From Gentiana macrophylla (taxonomy: Eukaryota > Streptophyta > Magnoliopsida > Gentianales > Gentianaceae): a DNA stretch of 64,000 nucleotides. The translations under genes and the position numbers were made by a program. The notes below the pieces were generated by a model. The model made no database searches. It was not told the DNA's origin and saw only the letters and a list, made by a program, of their open reading frames with translations. Location: the NCBI GenBank assembly GCA_026214975.1, contig CM047810.1, positions 90,202,560 to 90,266,559 on the forward strand, read 5' to 3'. The number at the start of each line of letters is the position of its first letter. Within the stretch, counting starts at the first letter, position 1. Shown here one piece after another: positions 39,185 through 49,389 of the stretch.

Positions 39185-39913
39185 TGATATACCAAAATCA
39201 ACATAAGCCCAGTAGCGGACAGGGTCCTCGGCCAGCTCCGCCTCACGCTATCACGATCCTCATCGTTAGCCAAGTACAACGGGAATAAAGCAGCTAACAA
39301 CTAGCTCGATACTAAGCACTAGGGGCCCGACCTACTCGCCCCTCCGGCTCGCCATCCTTCAACACAGCTTGACAACAAAGTTCCTCTAAGTCCGACCTCA
39401 GTCAGTGCTCCGAGTCCGCCAGGACTCTCTGCCCGTCGAGGGCTCTCCGAGTCCACCATGACTCTCCGACCGTCGTGGGCTCTCCGAATCCGCCAGGACT
39501 CTCTGCCCGTCGAGGGCTCTCCCAGTCCGCCAGGACTCTCTGCCCGTCGGGGGCTCTCCGAATCCTCCTGGACTCTCTGTCCGCCAAGGACTTTCAGTCT
39601 TCCAAGCTCATAGACTGCCAGATGCCCTGCTCTCTGCCAGCTGTCCTGCCCTCGCCAGCTGCCATCTTCATGCCTCTATAAATATCACCTTCACCTCCAT
39701 TAGAGCTCTCTCTCGGATTTCTCTTCTAAGAACTACGCATTGGCTTGATCCCTTACAAAGGGTACGTAGGCAGCCTTTCAGGCTCAGCTCATAATCAAAA
39801 GCTCCATCTTTTTCTTGAGCCCCACCGCCCCTCACCGGAGAAATTACACACAATCAGCTAGATATCCACCTCAAAATCCATATACCGCAAACCTGATATT
39901 TCTGACAATGTCA
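39185..39913 (+). repeat. Right LTR of the TRIM-like element
   Basis: 729 bp with four copies of the 37 bp repeat (39413-39560) upstream of TATAAATA at 39677-39684. The TATA box orients the element to the plus strand. Confidence 0.82.
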
Positions 39914-41200
39914 GACATCCAAGGGATGTGAGGTCATCGACATGAGAGTGAAGACGTTGAACACAAGAGAGTGAATCGTACTCCAAGCAAATGTTGTGAA
40001 AACCCAAATCACGCGCAAAAGTAAGGCCACTATGTATGGCAAGAAGCTCCGCCGATTCCACATCCAAAAGACTGGCCAACCTGTCTGAACATCCACGTAG
40101 TACATGGCCACCCCGGCCCCCAAATAACAGCTATGTAGCCTCTGGACTCCTCAGAGAGAGACACATGCACATTAACCTTCACTCTCCCATTAATAGGTGG
40201 TTGCCAAGTGGAAGGCCATGGCGATCCCTCCAGCCGACTGAGGGGTGACCGCAGAAGGTCTCCAAATTCACGTGCATCACACTTTGCTGAGAAAATGATT
40301 CTCCCAATATTCACCGCCTGATCACCAAAGAGCCTGGCACACCAGGCCTTCCAAATGTAACAAAAAGTAGTCGCAATACTGGCTAAATTAGCTTCCTCAC
40401 ATGTAGAGAAAAGGAATCCCAGTAACGAGTTGAAATCGTGACATAACTCCAGACCATCAGATATGACTCTCTCTCTCAATCGCTCTCATACTGCCTGAGG
40501 AATATTGTAGAAGAACAATGCGTGATTGAGACTCTCCAAGCTAGTCCTGCATAATGTGCAAGCTCCACTACACATGTCTCGTCGACTGGGAGATTCCCCC
40601 ATTGGAAGACAATCATGCAAGCAACGCCACAAGAAGTGCACAATACGCGGCCGAATCGGCAAAGACCAAATCTGACGCCACGCTCCATCTACATGACTAG
40701 CAGTCGAGGGTTTCAACTGCAAGAGCGCTCCATGATAAACTGAGCAGCCAACTGATACATGACTTAACAATGTACTGACCCCCAAAGTCATGTGCAAAAT
40801 AATATCATCGCCGTGAAGTCCAATATGTAGTTGAATACCAAGGATAGCCTGGGCCTCGTGTGGGTAGAAGGAGCTAAGAACCAAATCACGATCCCAAGAC
40901 CGGGAGTCATGGTGAAAAATAATGCAGAGCAGAACCAACACGGAAAGAATGAGACCGGGGAACCCAGACGTCTGAATAAATACTGACTAAAGAGCCATCA
41001 CCAACCCGCCACCTCAGGCCGCGCACAAGGAGATCACGACCATCTAACAAACTGTGCCATAAGAAAGAAGGCCGAGAACCCAAAACGGCATCAAGCACAT
41101 TACTATGGCTGAAATATTTGGCCCGGGGTACTCGGTTAACAAGAGTGTTAGGTAACTTGAGTGCACTCCACAATTGCTTTGCAAGGAACGCAAGATTAAA
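39914..41200 (-). pseudogene. LINE 3' part with RNase H, degenerate
   Basis: On the minus strand, FNLAFLAKQLWSALKLPN leads to LWHSLLDGRDLLVRGLRWRV and GDGSLVSIYSDVWVP, then a zf-RVT region (IWSLPIRPRIVHFLWRCLHD). A C-terminal RNase H follows, with VESAELLAIHSGLTFARDLG. This is the tail of a plant L1-type LINE. Frames change several times. The upstream RT is missing, and the element ends at the TRIM-like LTR. Confidence 0.82.
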
Positions 41201-41428
41201 GCAATAAAGGAATGGTTAATTGTAATAAATATTAAGAAGAAAAAATTCAAATATCTTTTGACTATTATTAAGATAATAGTTATAAAGTAATGAAAAATGG
41301 TTAGTAGATTATAAATTCATTTAAATTACGTGATAATGTTACATAATTGTTTTATACAATGAATCTCTTCGTATCCAATTCTCATTGTTCACACGTGAAT
41401 TGACAAATCATACTTATAGTAAAATATA

Positions 41429-41674
41429 CTCTCTCCGTCCCGTATTATAAGTTCTTTTGAACTTTTCACATGAATTAAGAAAAATAATAAATGAATTCTT
41501 TTTAATATTTCGAAGTGAAAATATTGTATTGTTTTTGGGAGTAGCAGTATAATATTCGTTGTTTAGTGTGAAAGTGAAAGCAATCGATTAATCTTGTATT
41601 GAAATGTAAGAAAGACTTATATTTTGGGACACCACAAAAAAATTAAAAGGACTTATATTGCGGGACGGAGGGAG
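41429..41674. mobile_element. Stowaway-like MITE, 246 bp
   Basis: Terminal inverted repeats CTCTCTCCGTCCCG and CGGGACGGAGGGAG, flanked by TA on both sides (41427-41428, 41675-41676). Internal AAGTTCTTTT/AAAAGGACTTAT subterminal repeats are typical of the family. No coding capacity. Confidence 0.88.
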
Positions 41675-41978
41675 TATTAAATAAACAATTTCTATATTAT
41701 CCACAGATGCATCACCACAACAATGTAATAGAATCTAATTAAATAAACAATATTAGCCCTAAAAAAAATTAAATAGACAATATTTTATATTATCCACAGC
41801 CACATGAACCACGAAATGACGTATCTACTGACCAAGACTATCCTCTCCTTTGTGCTTTCAGTTTTTGCACATGCCCACCAACCATGTCCAGGTGCACATC
41901 AACTTTTTTTATTTGAGTAAGAAAATGGGTGGTTCTTGTGTGATGTCTTCACACGGTGTGGAGACACACACACCACAC

Positions 41979-42209
41979 ATGTTCATTTTGTTTTTAAATT
42001 GTATGGTTCTGATCGTTTCATTTTCATCCGTCACTTCACCTCAAAATCCCTCTTCACACAAAGTATATCCCAAGAAAATGCTCCCACTTGTTGACAATTT
42101 CTTCTTTACTTCTAATATGGTCGAAACACATGGAGTGCTTGGTGGCGGACGCAGAATTTCGGTTAAGTTAAAGGAAACAAAACAATATCCGAACAAAATG
42201 AAAATTTAA
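41979..42209 (+). CDS. Possible small secreted peptide ORF (hypothetical)
   Basis: A 76-residue frame starting at ATG 41979. It opens with a hydrophobic segment (MFILFLNCMVLIVSFSSVTS) that looks like a signal peptide. A charged tail with GVLGGGRRISVKLKETK follows. The frame is open upstream to 41850, but the N-terminus makes the internal ATG the more sensible start. No family recognised, and no promoter or splice evidence. Chance remains quite possible. Confidence 0.25.
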   Translation: MFILFLNCMVLIVSFSSVTSPQNPSSHKVYPKKMLPLVDNFFFTSNMVETHGVLGGGRRISVKLKETKQYPNKMKI

Positions 42210-42563
42210 GGGAACAGATAAAATAACTAATCGGTTTTTTTCGGGTTGAGGGGACAATTATCCCATATCGGGGACAACATGTATAATAACACCTTTTCTT
42301 ACCCGATATTTTACGCTTGTGATTGAAATATTCGACTCAACTTTAACACCTTTAAAGATTTAATGATCAATTTGTGATTTCCTTCGAATGACTATTTCAC
42401 AGCATCATTATTAACTTGATTTTTTTTTTCTTTCTTTACCACATCATCACTAACTTGATCTTTGTTATATGAAATTTGTAATGCATTTCCTTATTTTGAT
42501 TTGCTTTTAGGGACATGTAGCATTCGTCGTATCTACAACGTTTTTGTTATTAATGGACGCGTG

Positions 42564-42600
<37 letters not shown>

Positions 42601-43319
42601 CAACCGTATACCCTTTAAAAAAACAAAAAAAAAATTACAATCGTATAGCATGCAAGAAACCACACCAATTTATCAATTTTTTTCTATATAAAACAGATGA
42701 GATCTGAAATTTTTAGGTGGGAGTTCTGCAGTTTGTAAAAACTACATTTTTTATCCAGAAATTTGTTCGAGTGAGGTCATCGTAGCCTAAAACTATTTTT
42801 CTTTTTATAGATTTTTGTAGAGAATGACAAAATTATTAAAAAATCAGGATAGAAGAAGCGTAATTTGATAAGACAAAATAACAATTATGAAAGAATAAAT
42901 ATGAAGTAAATAATGTGGAATAGAGTAAATATGGAAGAATAATTAAAAACACAAAGAACATTAACACGTGAAGTATAATTTTAAAGAATAATTGTGATTT
43001 TTGTCCTTTATAATCGTGAAAATATTCTTTTGTCTTCCGCACTCCATTTATTAATTTTTTTGTCATTCTTGTGGCCTTCCTCCATTTTTTACAACAAAAC
43101 AACATTTTTAAACAATAAAACTATCGCGCTTCTATCGAGCGCACTTTTACTCCATGAAAACATATTTTTATTATTTTTTTTTACTTCACCACACAACAAA
43201 ATTACTACTTGGAAAACATTTTAATTAAACTTTCCTCAAATACATTTTAGTCCTTATAGTTTTACAAAATCAAAAAAAAAAATATACATATTCCAAACAT
43301 TATGATTTCCACCCATTTT
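42210..43319. other. AT-rich intergenic DNA with a 28-base T run
   Basis: No gene. Poly(T) at about 42567-42594. Short ORFs around 42836-43224 are low-complexity Phe/Leu-rich translations of AT-rich DNA. Confidence 0.5.
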
Positions 43320-43376
43320 TTCCCAATTCAAAAAAAAAAAAAACCTTCATTCCCAATTTAAAAAAAAACCTCCATA

Positions 43377-43625
43377 CGGCTTGGAACACAGACCCCGCCG
43401 GAGAACTTGCCGGAGAACTTGGAACGCAGAGGAGAAAGCCGGAGAGAAGGCCACCGCCGGAAAGGCTTTGACTGAGAGGAGAAAGCCGGAAAGGCTTTGA
43501 TTGAGAGGAGATATTCTTGTCTTGTGGTGTGTAATACGGCTGAAAAGAAGAGCACCGCCGGAAACAAACTGAAATCGCCGGAATTGAAACTGAAATCGTC
43601 GGAAAGAAACTGAAATCGCCGGGAG
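43377..43625. repeat. GC-richer short repeats (CCGGAAAGGCTTTGA and GAAACTGAAATCGCCGG)
   Basis: GAGGAGAAAGCCGGA recurs around 43430 and 43480. AAACTGAAATCGCCGG-like units repeat three times at 43563-43622. Both strands are open but repetitive, so coding is not credible. Confidence 0.6.
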
Positions 43626-43733
43626 TCAACCAAATACAAGGTAAAATAAGGGCATTTACTTTCATTACTTCATTGTTAGGTCATTTTCGTCGATTTTATT
43701 CATTTCCGGTCAGTACACCACTCCATATCCAGT

Positions 43734-44330
43734 CACTACACCAATTCCGTTCGTTGGGGAAGATGAAGCGACTAACGTCAGCACAACTGACGTCAGTGCT
43801 CCTTCCCTAAACCCTAAACTAAATGAGGTTTACTTAAACCCTAAATGTGATTTACTTAAACCTAAACCCTTAAATGAGGTTTACTTAAACCCTAAACCCT
43901 AAACCCTAAACCCTAAACAAAAACTATCTAAGAAAAAAAAAACATTCAACGTCATCCAAGACGGCGTTACATATGCAAAACTAACGTCAAACGGATCAAC
44001 GTTATCCCTAAAACAGAAGCATGTCTTCACTGTGCCATTAACGTCGACCAGAATGATGTTACAAATGCCGCTCTAACGTCAAACAGATCAACGTTACCGC
44101 TGAAACCTAAACAAAGCCACTGTATGTGTGAACGACAGTCATGCCGGCATTAATAGTGCAATTGTAACGTCACCTTTGATAGCGTTTTGCTTAACAAAGC
44201 CTCTGCATGTTTAAACGCTAGCCATCCCGGCGTTAATAGTGCTTTCTTCACGTCACTGTCACTGACGTATTTCTATAAATGGTAGGTAGAGCGTTTTCCA
44301 ACGTCAATGAACGCCGGTACGGAAATTGTG
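43734..44330. mobile_element. CACTA-like terminus with ACGTCA subterminal repeats (fragment)
   Basis: It starts CACTACACCAATTCCG at 43734, like CACTACAAGAAA-type CACTA ends. A dense series of AACGTCA/TGACGTT and GGCGTTA strings in both orientations follows (for example near 43774, 43787, 43953, 44073, 44166, 44248, 44314). No opposite terminus was found, so the right limit is approximate. Confidence 0.4.
43803..43919. repeat. Interstitial telomere-like repeats (CCCTAAA)n
   Basis: Several CCCTAAAC units. The last four are in perfect tandem at about 43891-43919; the others are spaced by TGAGGTTTACTTAAA. This is the plant telomere repeat sequence but very short. Confidence 0.8.
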
Positions 44331-45092
44331 ATCGGAAAACGCAAAAATTCACATTTTTCGGCTTATATGTGCTATATCAAGGTGTCCAAAGCATAAAATG
44401 GTTACCTATTCATAGTTTTCAAGTATTAAACATGACATTAGTGATTTAAAAGCTTCAAAAAAAGTACCATTTTGTGTTCTTCATTATGGCTTGAACTTGA
44501 AGCTTTGTCAATGGAGTCTCCACGAATTTCTTCACTATAATGTTGTTTTGAAGGTGAAGTTGATGAAAGATTCATCCTTTTCGATTATGGTAGCAATTAG
44601 TTTGATGAATTTAGGAAGAGAGTGATGGAGAAGAAGCATGGATGAAGAAGAAAGGTGTAAATGATGAAGATGAAGATGAATGGATGAATGTATTTTGATA
44701 TTTGGATGAAAAAATGTATTTGGATTAGTTTATGGTTTTTTTTTAAATTAGGGATGTAATTGTAGTTTGTAAAAGTATGTGTTCGATGAGTAAATTTGCG
44801 GTCCGTAAAGTAAAAATTATATTCAAAATAATAAACGCGTTACGCGAAGTAATTTTTGTGGTACCGTTAGTAATCGTGTTCCGCGGAGTAAAAGTGCGTT
44901 CCCAATAGAAGCCGCCTAAAACTATAGACGAGTTGAGAAAAATATAGGCTTGGTTCTTTGACGGTAATCTTAAGCCATAATGAGTCGAGCAATGACTCAA
45001 TTAGATGTAGAATCAACTTGGAGCTATGTTTATACCACAAGAGTTGTGGGTCAGGATCATTATGCCTTTTTTTTGGACAAATATGGGAAGGC
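44331..45092. other. Intergenic DNA
   Basis: No gene. GAT/GAA-rich stretch at 44630-44700. Short imperfect GTAAA...GCG repeats at about 44785-44905. Confidence 0.4.
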
Positions 45093-45668
45093 TAGAGGTG
45101 TTAACGAGCCGAGTCGAATCGAGTATTGGTGGTTCGAGCTCGAGTTTCTTTAGCTCACGTACTCGTTCGTTTGTTAAACGAACAAAAAAAATTGTTCGAA
45201 CTTGGCTCGTTTCAAAGATGAAATGTTCGAGCTTGTGTTCGAGCTTAGCTCGTTAAACATATTTTTGTCTTCCAATTCGAGTATGGCTCGAGTTCGGTTC
45301 GTTACGGTATGAAACATAAAGTGCAAATACAAAAATAACAAATTATAGATTAATACTACGTATATCACGCTACAATAATCATTATAAAAATATGTAAATA
45401 TTATATAAAATCAATCTATAATCTCAATTAGATGAATGAATGACTCATCCTCGTTTGAGTTAGGGTTACTGTGAAAATTGATGTTATATAAGCATGTTCG
45501 CGAACATAATTGAACGTTCGCAAACCAAACTTGTGTTTGTTCGTTAAGCGAACGAGCCTACAATCATTTTCGAGCTCGGCTCGTTAAGCTAAACGAACAA
45601 ACGATCACAAACACTAACGAGCCAAACATGAGCTTGTGCATGAACGACTCTGTTCGTTAACAGCTCTA
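45093..45668. mobile_element. hAT-type MITE, 576 bp
   Basis: The ends are TAGAGGTGTTAACGAGCCGA and the complement of TAGAGCTGTTAACGAACAGA. The 8 bp flanks GGGAAGGC (45085-45092) and GGCAAGGC (45669-45676) differ at one base. The interior is full of GTTCGTTTA/GAGCTCGGCTCGTT subterminal strings. The 8 bp duplication and end sequence fit hAT. No transposase. Confidence 0.82.
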
Positions 45669-46341
45669 GGCAAGGCTTAGTTTGAGTCTTTAGTTTTGGC
45701 CTTTTGTGTTTTAGGGACAGACATTCTTTGGGATCAGTTTAGGAAGCTCTGCGATCTACAAGCCATCAAGATATAAGATCAAAGCGGATGCAGTTTTTTA
45801 GTGTGGTTATTGATCGAACTTTTCTAGGTGTCCAATCTCACCGGCAGTGTACCGGGTCAATTGTAGTATAGTTTGTGGTCAATGTCGTATCCCACAGGGA
45901 TTGTGAGGTCAAACACTGAAAAGCTATGATTATCTTGATCTAAGTCACAAATTAAGAAAGTAAATGTTCTAAGGTCAACTACACTAAAAACGGTTGATCA
46001 AATGATAAAAAGCCTAGCCAAGACAATGCATTGATCAAGTATACCTCTACTAGTAGGTTTACCTCTACTAGTAAACCTACCAACCTTCCATTAGTGTTCA
46101 AGTATGTGTTACCGGTGCACTCCTAAGCTAGTAATTCCCCCTCATACGAGTGTCCGGAATTACTCTATGCCTCATCCTTAGTCTAAGAACTCTAGACCTA
46201 ATGATTCCACATGATGAAGTTCTTGATTGCAATGAATGAACAATAACCCCGGGATAAGAAATCGAGTTCCACTTAAGGTCGATTTTACCTTCCGGTTTTC
46301 CTATCCCTTCTCCCACACCAAGCATCTCATTTAGGTCTCAA

Positions 46342-46345
<4 letters not shown>

Positions 46346-46404
<59 letters not shown>
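46346..46404. repeat. (TG)n microsatellite
   Basis: About 29 TG dinucleotides inside the solo LTR. Confidence 0.95.
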
Positions 46405-46405
<1 letters not shown>

Positions 46406-46907
46406 AAGTGCTAGGTGATCAATCCAACACAAGCAAGCAAAACAATGAAAGCAGGAAAAGATAACAACAATGAAGCTATGAAATATAAACTAACATTCCC
46501 AATCAACCAATAGAGATGAAAACTATCACAAAAACATTATCTTGGCTAGTAGAAAACTAGCCACTCATAGCTATGAAACCCAACATGTCAAGAATGGATT
46601 TCATAGTTATGGCAACAAATAAATCACAAGTACATGCTAAGAATTTACCAACCAAAAGTTATTAACTTGAAGAAGGAAATTTGCATTCAAGATCTAGAAG
46701 TGCTCCAATGGAGTTTACACCCAAAAAGATGGAAACTCGGTTCCAAGAAATGATTCTAGAAATCAAAAGTAAGAATTCCTAATGTTTACAAATGGAATTA
46801 AATGCTCAATTATGATGGAATTTGGCTAGAAGAGCCTTGAGGTTGAAGTGCATTCAAGCTAGAGTGAGAGGGGTGGTAGAAGATGATTCAAAATGCCTAA
46901 AAATGGA

Positions 46908-46914
46908 GTTTATA
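46908..46914 (-). promoter_or_regulatory. TATA box of the solo LTR at 45811
   Basis: Minus strand CAGCCTATAAAC, very similar in context to CAGCCTATAAATAG of the Athila LTR. The palindrome block begins 25 bp upstream. Confidence 0.6.
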
Positions 46915-47567
46915 GGCTGAAAATTGCATTAAACGATGCTTGGCCACCGCCAATACACGTTGGTGGCCGCCAACTGTCAATAAAATATCTCTGACAACTT
47001 CTGCCAAAGTTGGCCGCCACCAATGATAAGTTGGTGGCCGCCAACTGTCACAACAGCTCGGTAAAATGACTATAACTTGAGTTGTGGTCCTCCGATTAAT
47101 GTGATTCAAGATGTGTTGGAAAGACGTTTCCTGATATACAACTCTCATGAAGAAGTATTATCCAGAAAATGCCTCTAAGGGCGGGGGTCAAATGTCCGTT
47201 GAAGATAGGCTACGGTAGAAGCACTAAAGACAAATGATATGTTTGAATTCGTAAGCTTCCGGCACACTCTTTTAGCCCTCAAAAAACGTGTTTATGATCA
47301 ACACGTGTCGTCACTTGGGGTCTTGGTCAACCTATAATCCTGCAATAAATCACCAAAATACCAAGCGTAAACCCGAAACGACGCTCCGGTTACTATAACC
47401 GGTACAAAACTATCAAAATATGATATTTTATCTAATAATTACTATCTATACATTTGGATGAAACTAAGCAAATAATGACTCAAATTGATACAATAATGTC
47501 AATAAACGCATGAGAAACGGGGATAAGACATCGTGAAATGTACCATCTAGTTGACTTACATCAGTTA

Positions 47568-47765
47568 TGTTGAGATATCACTTATATGTAGCTTGCTATC
47601 ATTGGTCCTGTGTTATCCTAGGTGTCACTAATGTATTGGTACACCTAGTACTTAGTTAAGAAGAGAATCTAGTTTGTTAGATTATGTTGGATAAATGTAA
47701 TGACTGCTGATGATGTATCACAATGAATGAAATTATCATTTTATGGTACTATTAAGTTTCTTTTT
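47568..47765 (+). repeat. 5' LTR of the complete Copia element
   Basis: It starts TGTTGAGATATCACTTATAT. Similarity to the 3' LTR ends at AAGTTTC (47760); the last few bases are uncertain. Confidence 0.88.
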
Positions 47766-47777
47766 TGGTATTGGAGC
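47766..47777 (+). promoter_or_regulatory. Primer binding site, initiator tRNA-Met (variant)
   Basis: TGGTATTGGAGC, two substitutions from TGGTATCAGAGC. Confidence 0.8.
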
Positions 47778-47789
47778 TCCGGCGGCCAT

Positions 47790-48935
47790 GTCCACCACCG
47801 GCCATCCATCCTCTGTCGTAGTGACATCTTCTACGATACCAAATGTTTTAGATCCTGGTTCATTTACCCCTTTGACAACTGGAGCAACTACAACTCCGAT
47901 TGTCTCACCTTTCTCCACAAATGTGAGAGGTTTAGCGGTGCCACCCATGAGTTTTCCGACCACCGGATTCACCATTTCTCAGATGCATGTACCATTACCC
48001 TCCGTCTTCTCATCTGGTCCAAGTTTACAGCTAAATTCTACCACCACTTCTAACTTCTCATGGCCCCTAAACCTCAATTTGGCTCAAATCTCTCACAATC
48101 CCTCACCATTAAACTTGACCGTTACCTTATATGGCATTACACCATATTGCCCATTATTCAGGGTCACAAGCTCGAGGATCATCTTTTTGGTATCATTATA
48201 CCCCTAGTTTATCAAAATTCGAACTCCAGCACCTCCTACTCTCATCCTAACCTGAGAACACAGCCTATGAGGAATGGATGGTTATCGATCAACTACTTCT
48301 TGGTTGACTTCTTGGATCTATGACGGAGTAGGATTTACAAGAAGTTGTAGGCTGCAATTCTCCACACGATGTATGGGTTACGTTAGATATGCTGTTCAAC
48401 AGTCAATCGCTTTCGAAGATTTTGGAATTTAAGGATGCACTGTCTAAAAAAACCAAGGGAACTCACTCCATGCATGATTATCTCACTCAAATGAAGAGCT
48501 ATTATGATGGGTTAGCTGCTTATGACTACCTCATATCCAGTGCTGAACTTATTCTTGCTACACATTAGAGGTTTACCTCGGGACTACGAATCCGCCATTG
48601 TTAATATCACATCTCATGTTCAATCTATGACATGGGCAGAGGTTCAAGCTCAATTGACAACACATGAATGTCTTATTGCTCGTTTCAATCCAACCTATTC
48701 CTTTGATTTGGGCAATTCCACGGTCAATCTGGCTCAATCTGGACAAAGATCTCAATCAAGGGGATCTTACAATCAGTCCTCCAAAGGTTAAGGATCTAAT
48801 GGTGGTAGAGGACGCTCAAGAGGAATAGAGGGTGGCAGAAACAACCAAGGCAACCCAGGAAATCCTAGACATACTTGACAAATCTGTGGGAAAATTGGTC
48901 ATATTGCAGCAGCATGTTATCATAGATTTGAAGAA
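47790..48935 (+). pseudogene. Complete Copia element: gag, broken
   Basis: ATG at 47790 starts MSTTGHPSSVVVTSSTIPNV. The frame shifts near 48070 to SQSLTIKLDRYLIWHYTILP and again before SPHDVWVTLDMLFNSQSLSK. It then runs through HSMHDYLTQMKSYYDGL and LLHIRGLPRDYESAIVNIT. The CCHC knuckle CQICGKIGHIAAACYHRF sits near 48875-48930. At least three frameshifts and stops. Confidence 0.82.
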
Positions 48936-48941
48936 GACTAT

Positions 48942-49211
48942 GTGCCACCAAATCAGACTTCCAACCATCAGAGTTCAAAACAAATGGCTGCGTATCTGGC
49001 TGCTCCAGAAATGACCACAAACTCTGGATGGTATGCTGATAATAGAGCATCAAACCATGTCACCTCAGACCTTGGTAATCTTTCCTTGAAATCTGAGTAT
49101 GAAGGTAATGATACATTAGTGGTAGGGAATGGTAATCACTTGCACATTGCTTACATAGGTTATACCAAACTAAACCTAATCTTCATTTATCAAAGTCTTA
49201 CATGTTCCTAA
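48942..49211 (+). pseudogene. Complete Copia element: protease
   Basis: It contains GWYADNRASNHVTSDLGNLS where a functional protease has WYxDSGAxxHVT. The DSG triad is changed to DNR, so the catalytic site is lost. VVGNGNHLHIAYIGYT follows as expected. Confidence 0.82.
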
Positions 49212-49389
49212 GATACAAAAACAATATTGAGTGTTTCCCAATTAACTGTTGATAGCTCTATTCTAATTGAATTCTCTGCCATGTGTTATCTAGGATCAAG
49301 CATCAAAGAAGGTGTTATTGGAAGGAACAATGGAAAATGGCATGTACAAGATTTATCCAGCCAATGTCACTAAGCTAGCTGCCTAGAGC

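Larger units (their letters stand above)
37970..39913 (+). mobile_element. Small GC-rich LTR element (TRIM-like) with internal foldback
   Basis: Two direct LTRs (37970-38600 and 39185-39913) begin TGATATACCAAAATC and end CAATATCA or CAATGTCA. After the left LTR, GGCTCCGTTACC may be a decayed tRNA-Asp primer site (two mismatches to GGCGCCGTTGCC). Before the right LTR, AAGGAGTAGGGGGGCCAT is a good polypurine tract. The ~580 bp interior encodes nothing. It contains an inverted partial LTR and long inverted repeats. No target duplication is evident (GTAAG left, GACAT right), so a flank was deleted or rearranged. Confidence 0.8.
45811..47563 (-). mobile_element. Solo LTR, Athila-related, target duplication GTTAT
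   Basis: 1753 bp. On the minus strand it starts TGATGTAAGTCAACTAG and ends TTCGATCA. GTTAT flanks it at 45806-45810 and 47564-47568, the last T being shared with the next Copia LTR. Its U5 (45835-45905) aligns with the U5 of the Athila LTR (6175-6245), including ACCGGCAGTGTACC. It contains TATA at 46908-46914, four GC-rich near-palindromes at 46940-47044 and a (GT)n run at 46346-46404. Confidence 0.85.

Noticed and set aside
37970..39560. Regular GC repeats suggesting a CRISPR array
   Set aside because: Units are contiguous without unique spacers, and this is plant nuclear DNA.
38117..39681. Ser/Pro/Arg-rich ORFs on both strands
   Set aside because: Created by the 37 bp GC-rich repeats of an LTR element; open in several frames because of repeat length.
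43300..43665. Two overlapping minus-strand ORFs of ~100 residues
   Set aside because: Low-complexity repeats with poly(A); no domain and both frames similar in composition.
43888..43919. CCCTAAA repeats as a chromosome end
   Set aside because: Only a few units, with unrelated sequence continuing on both sides.
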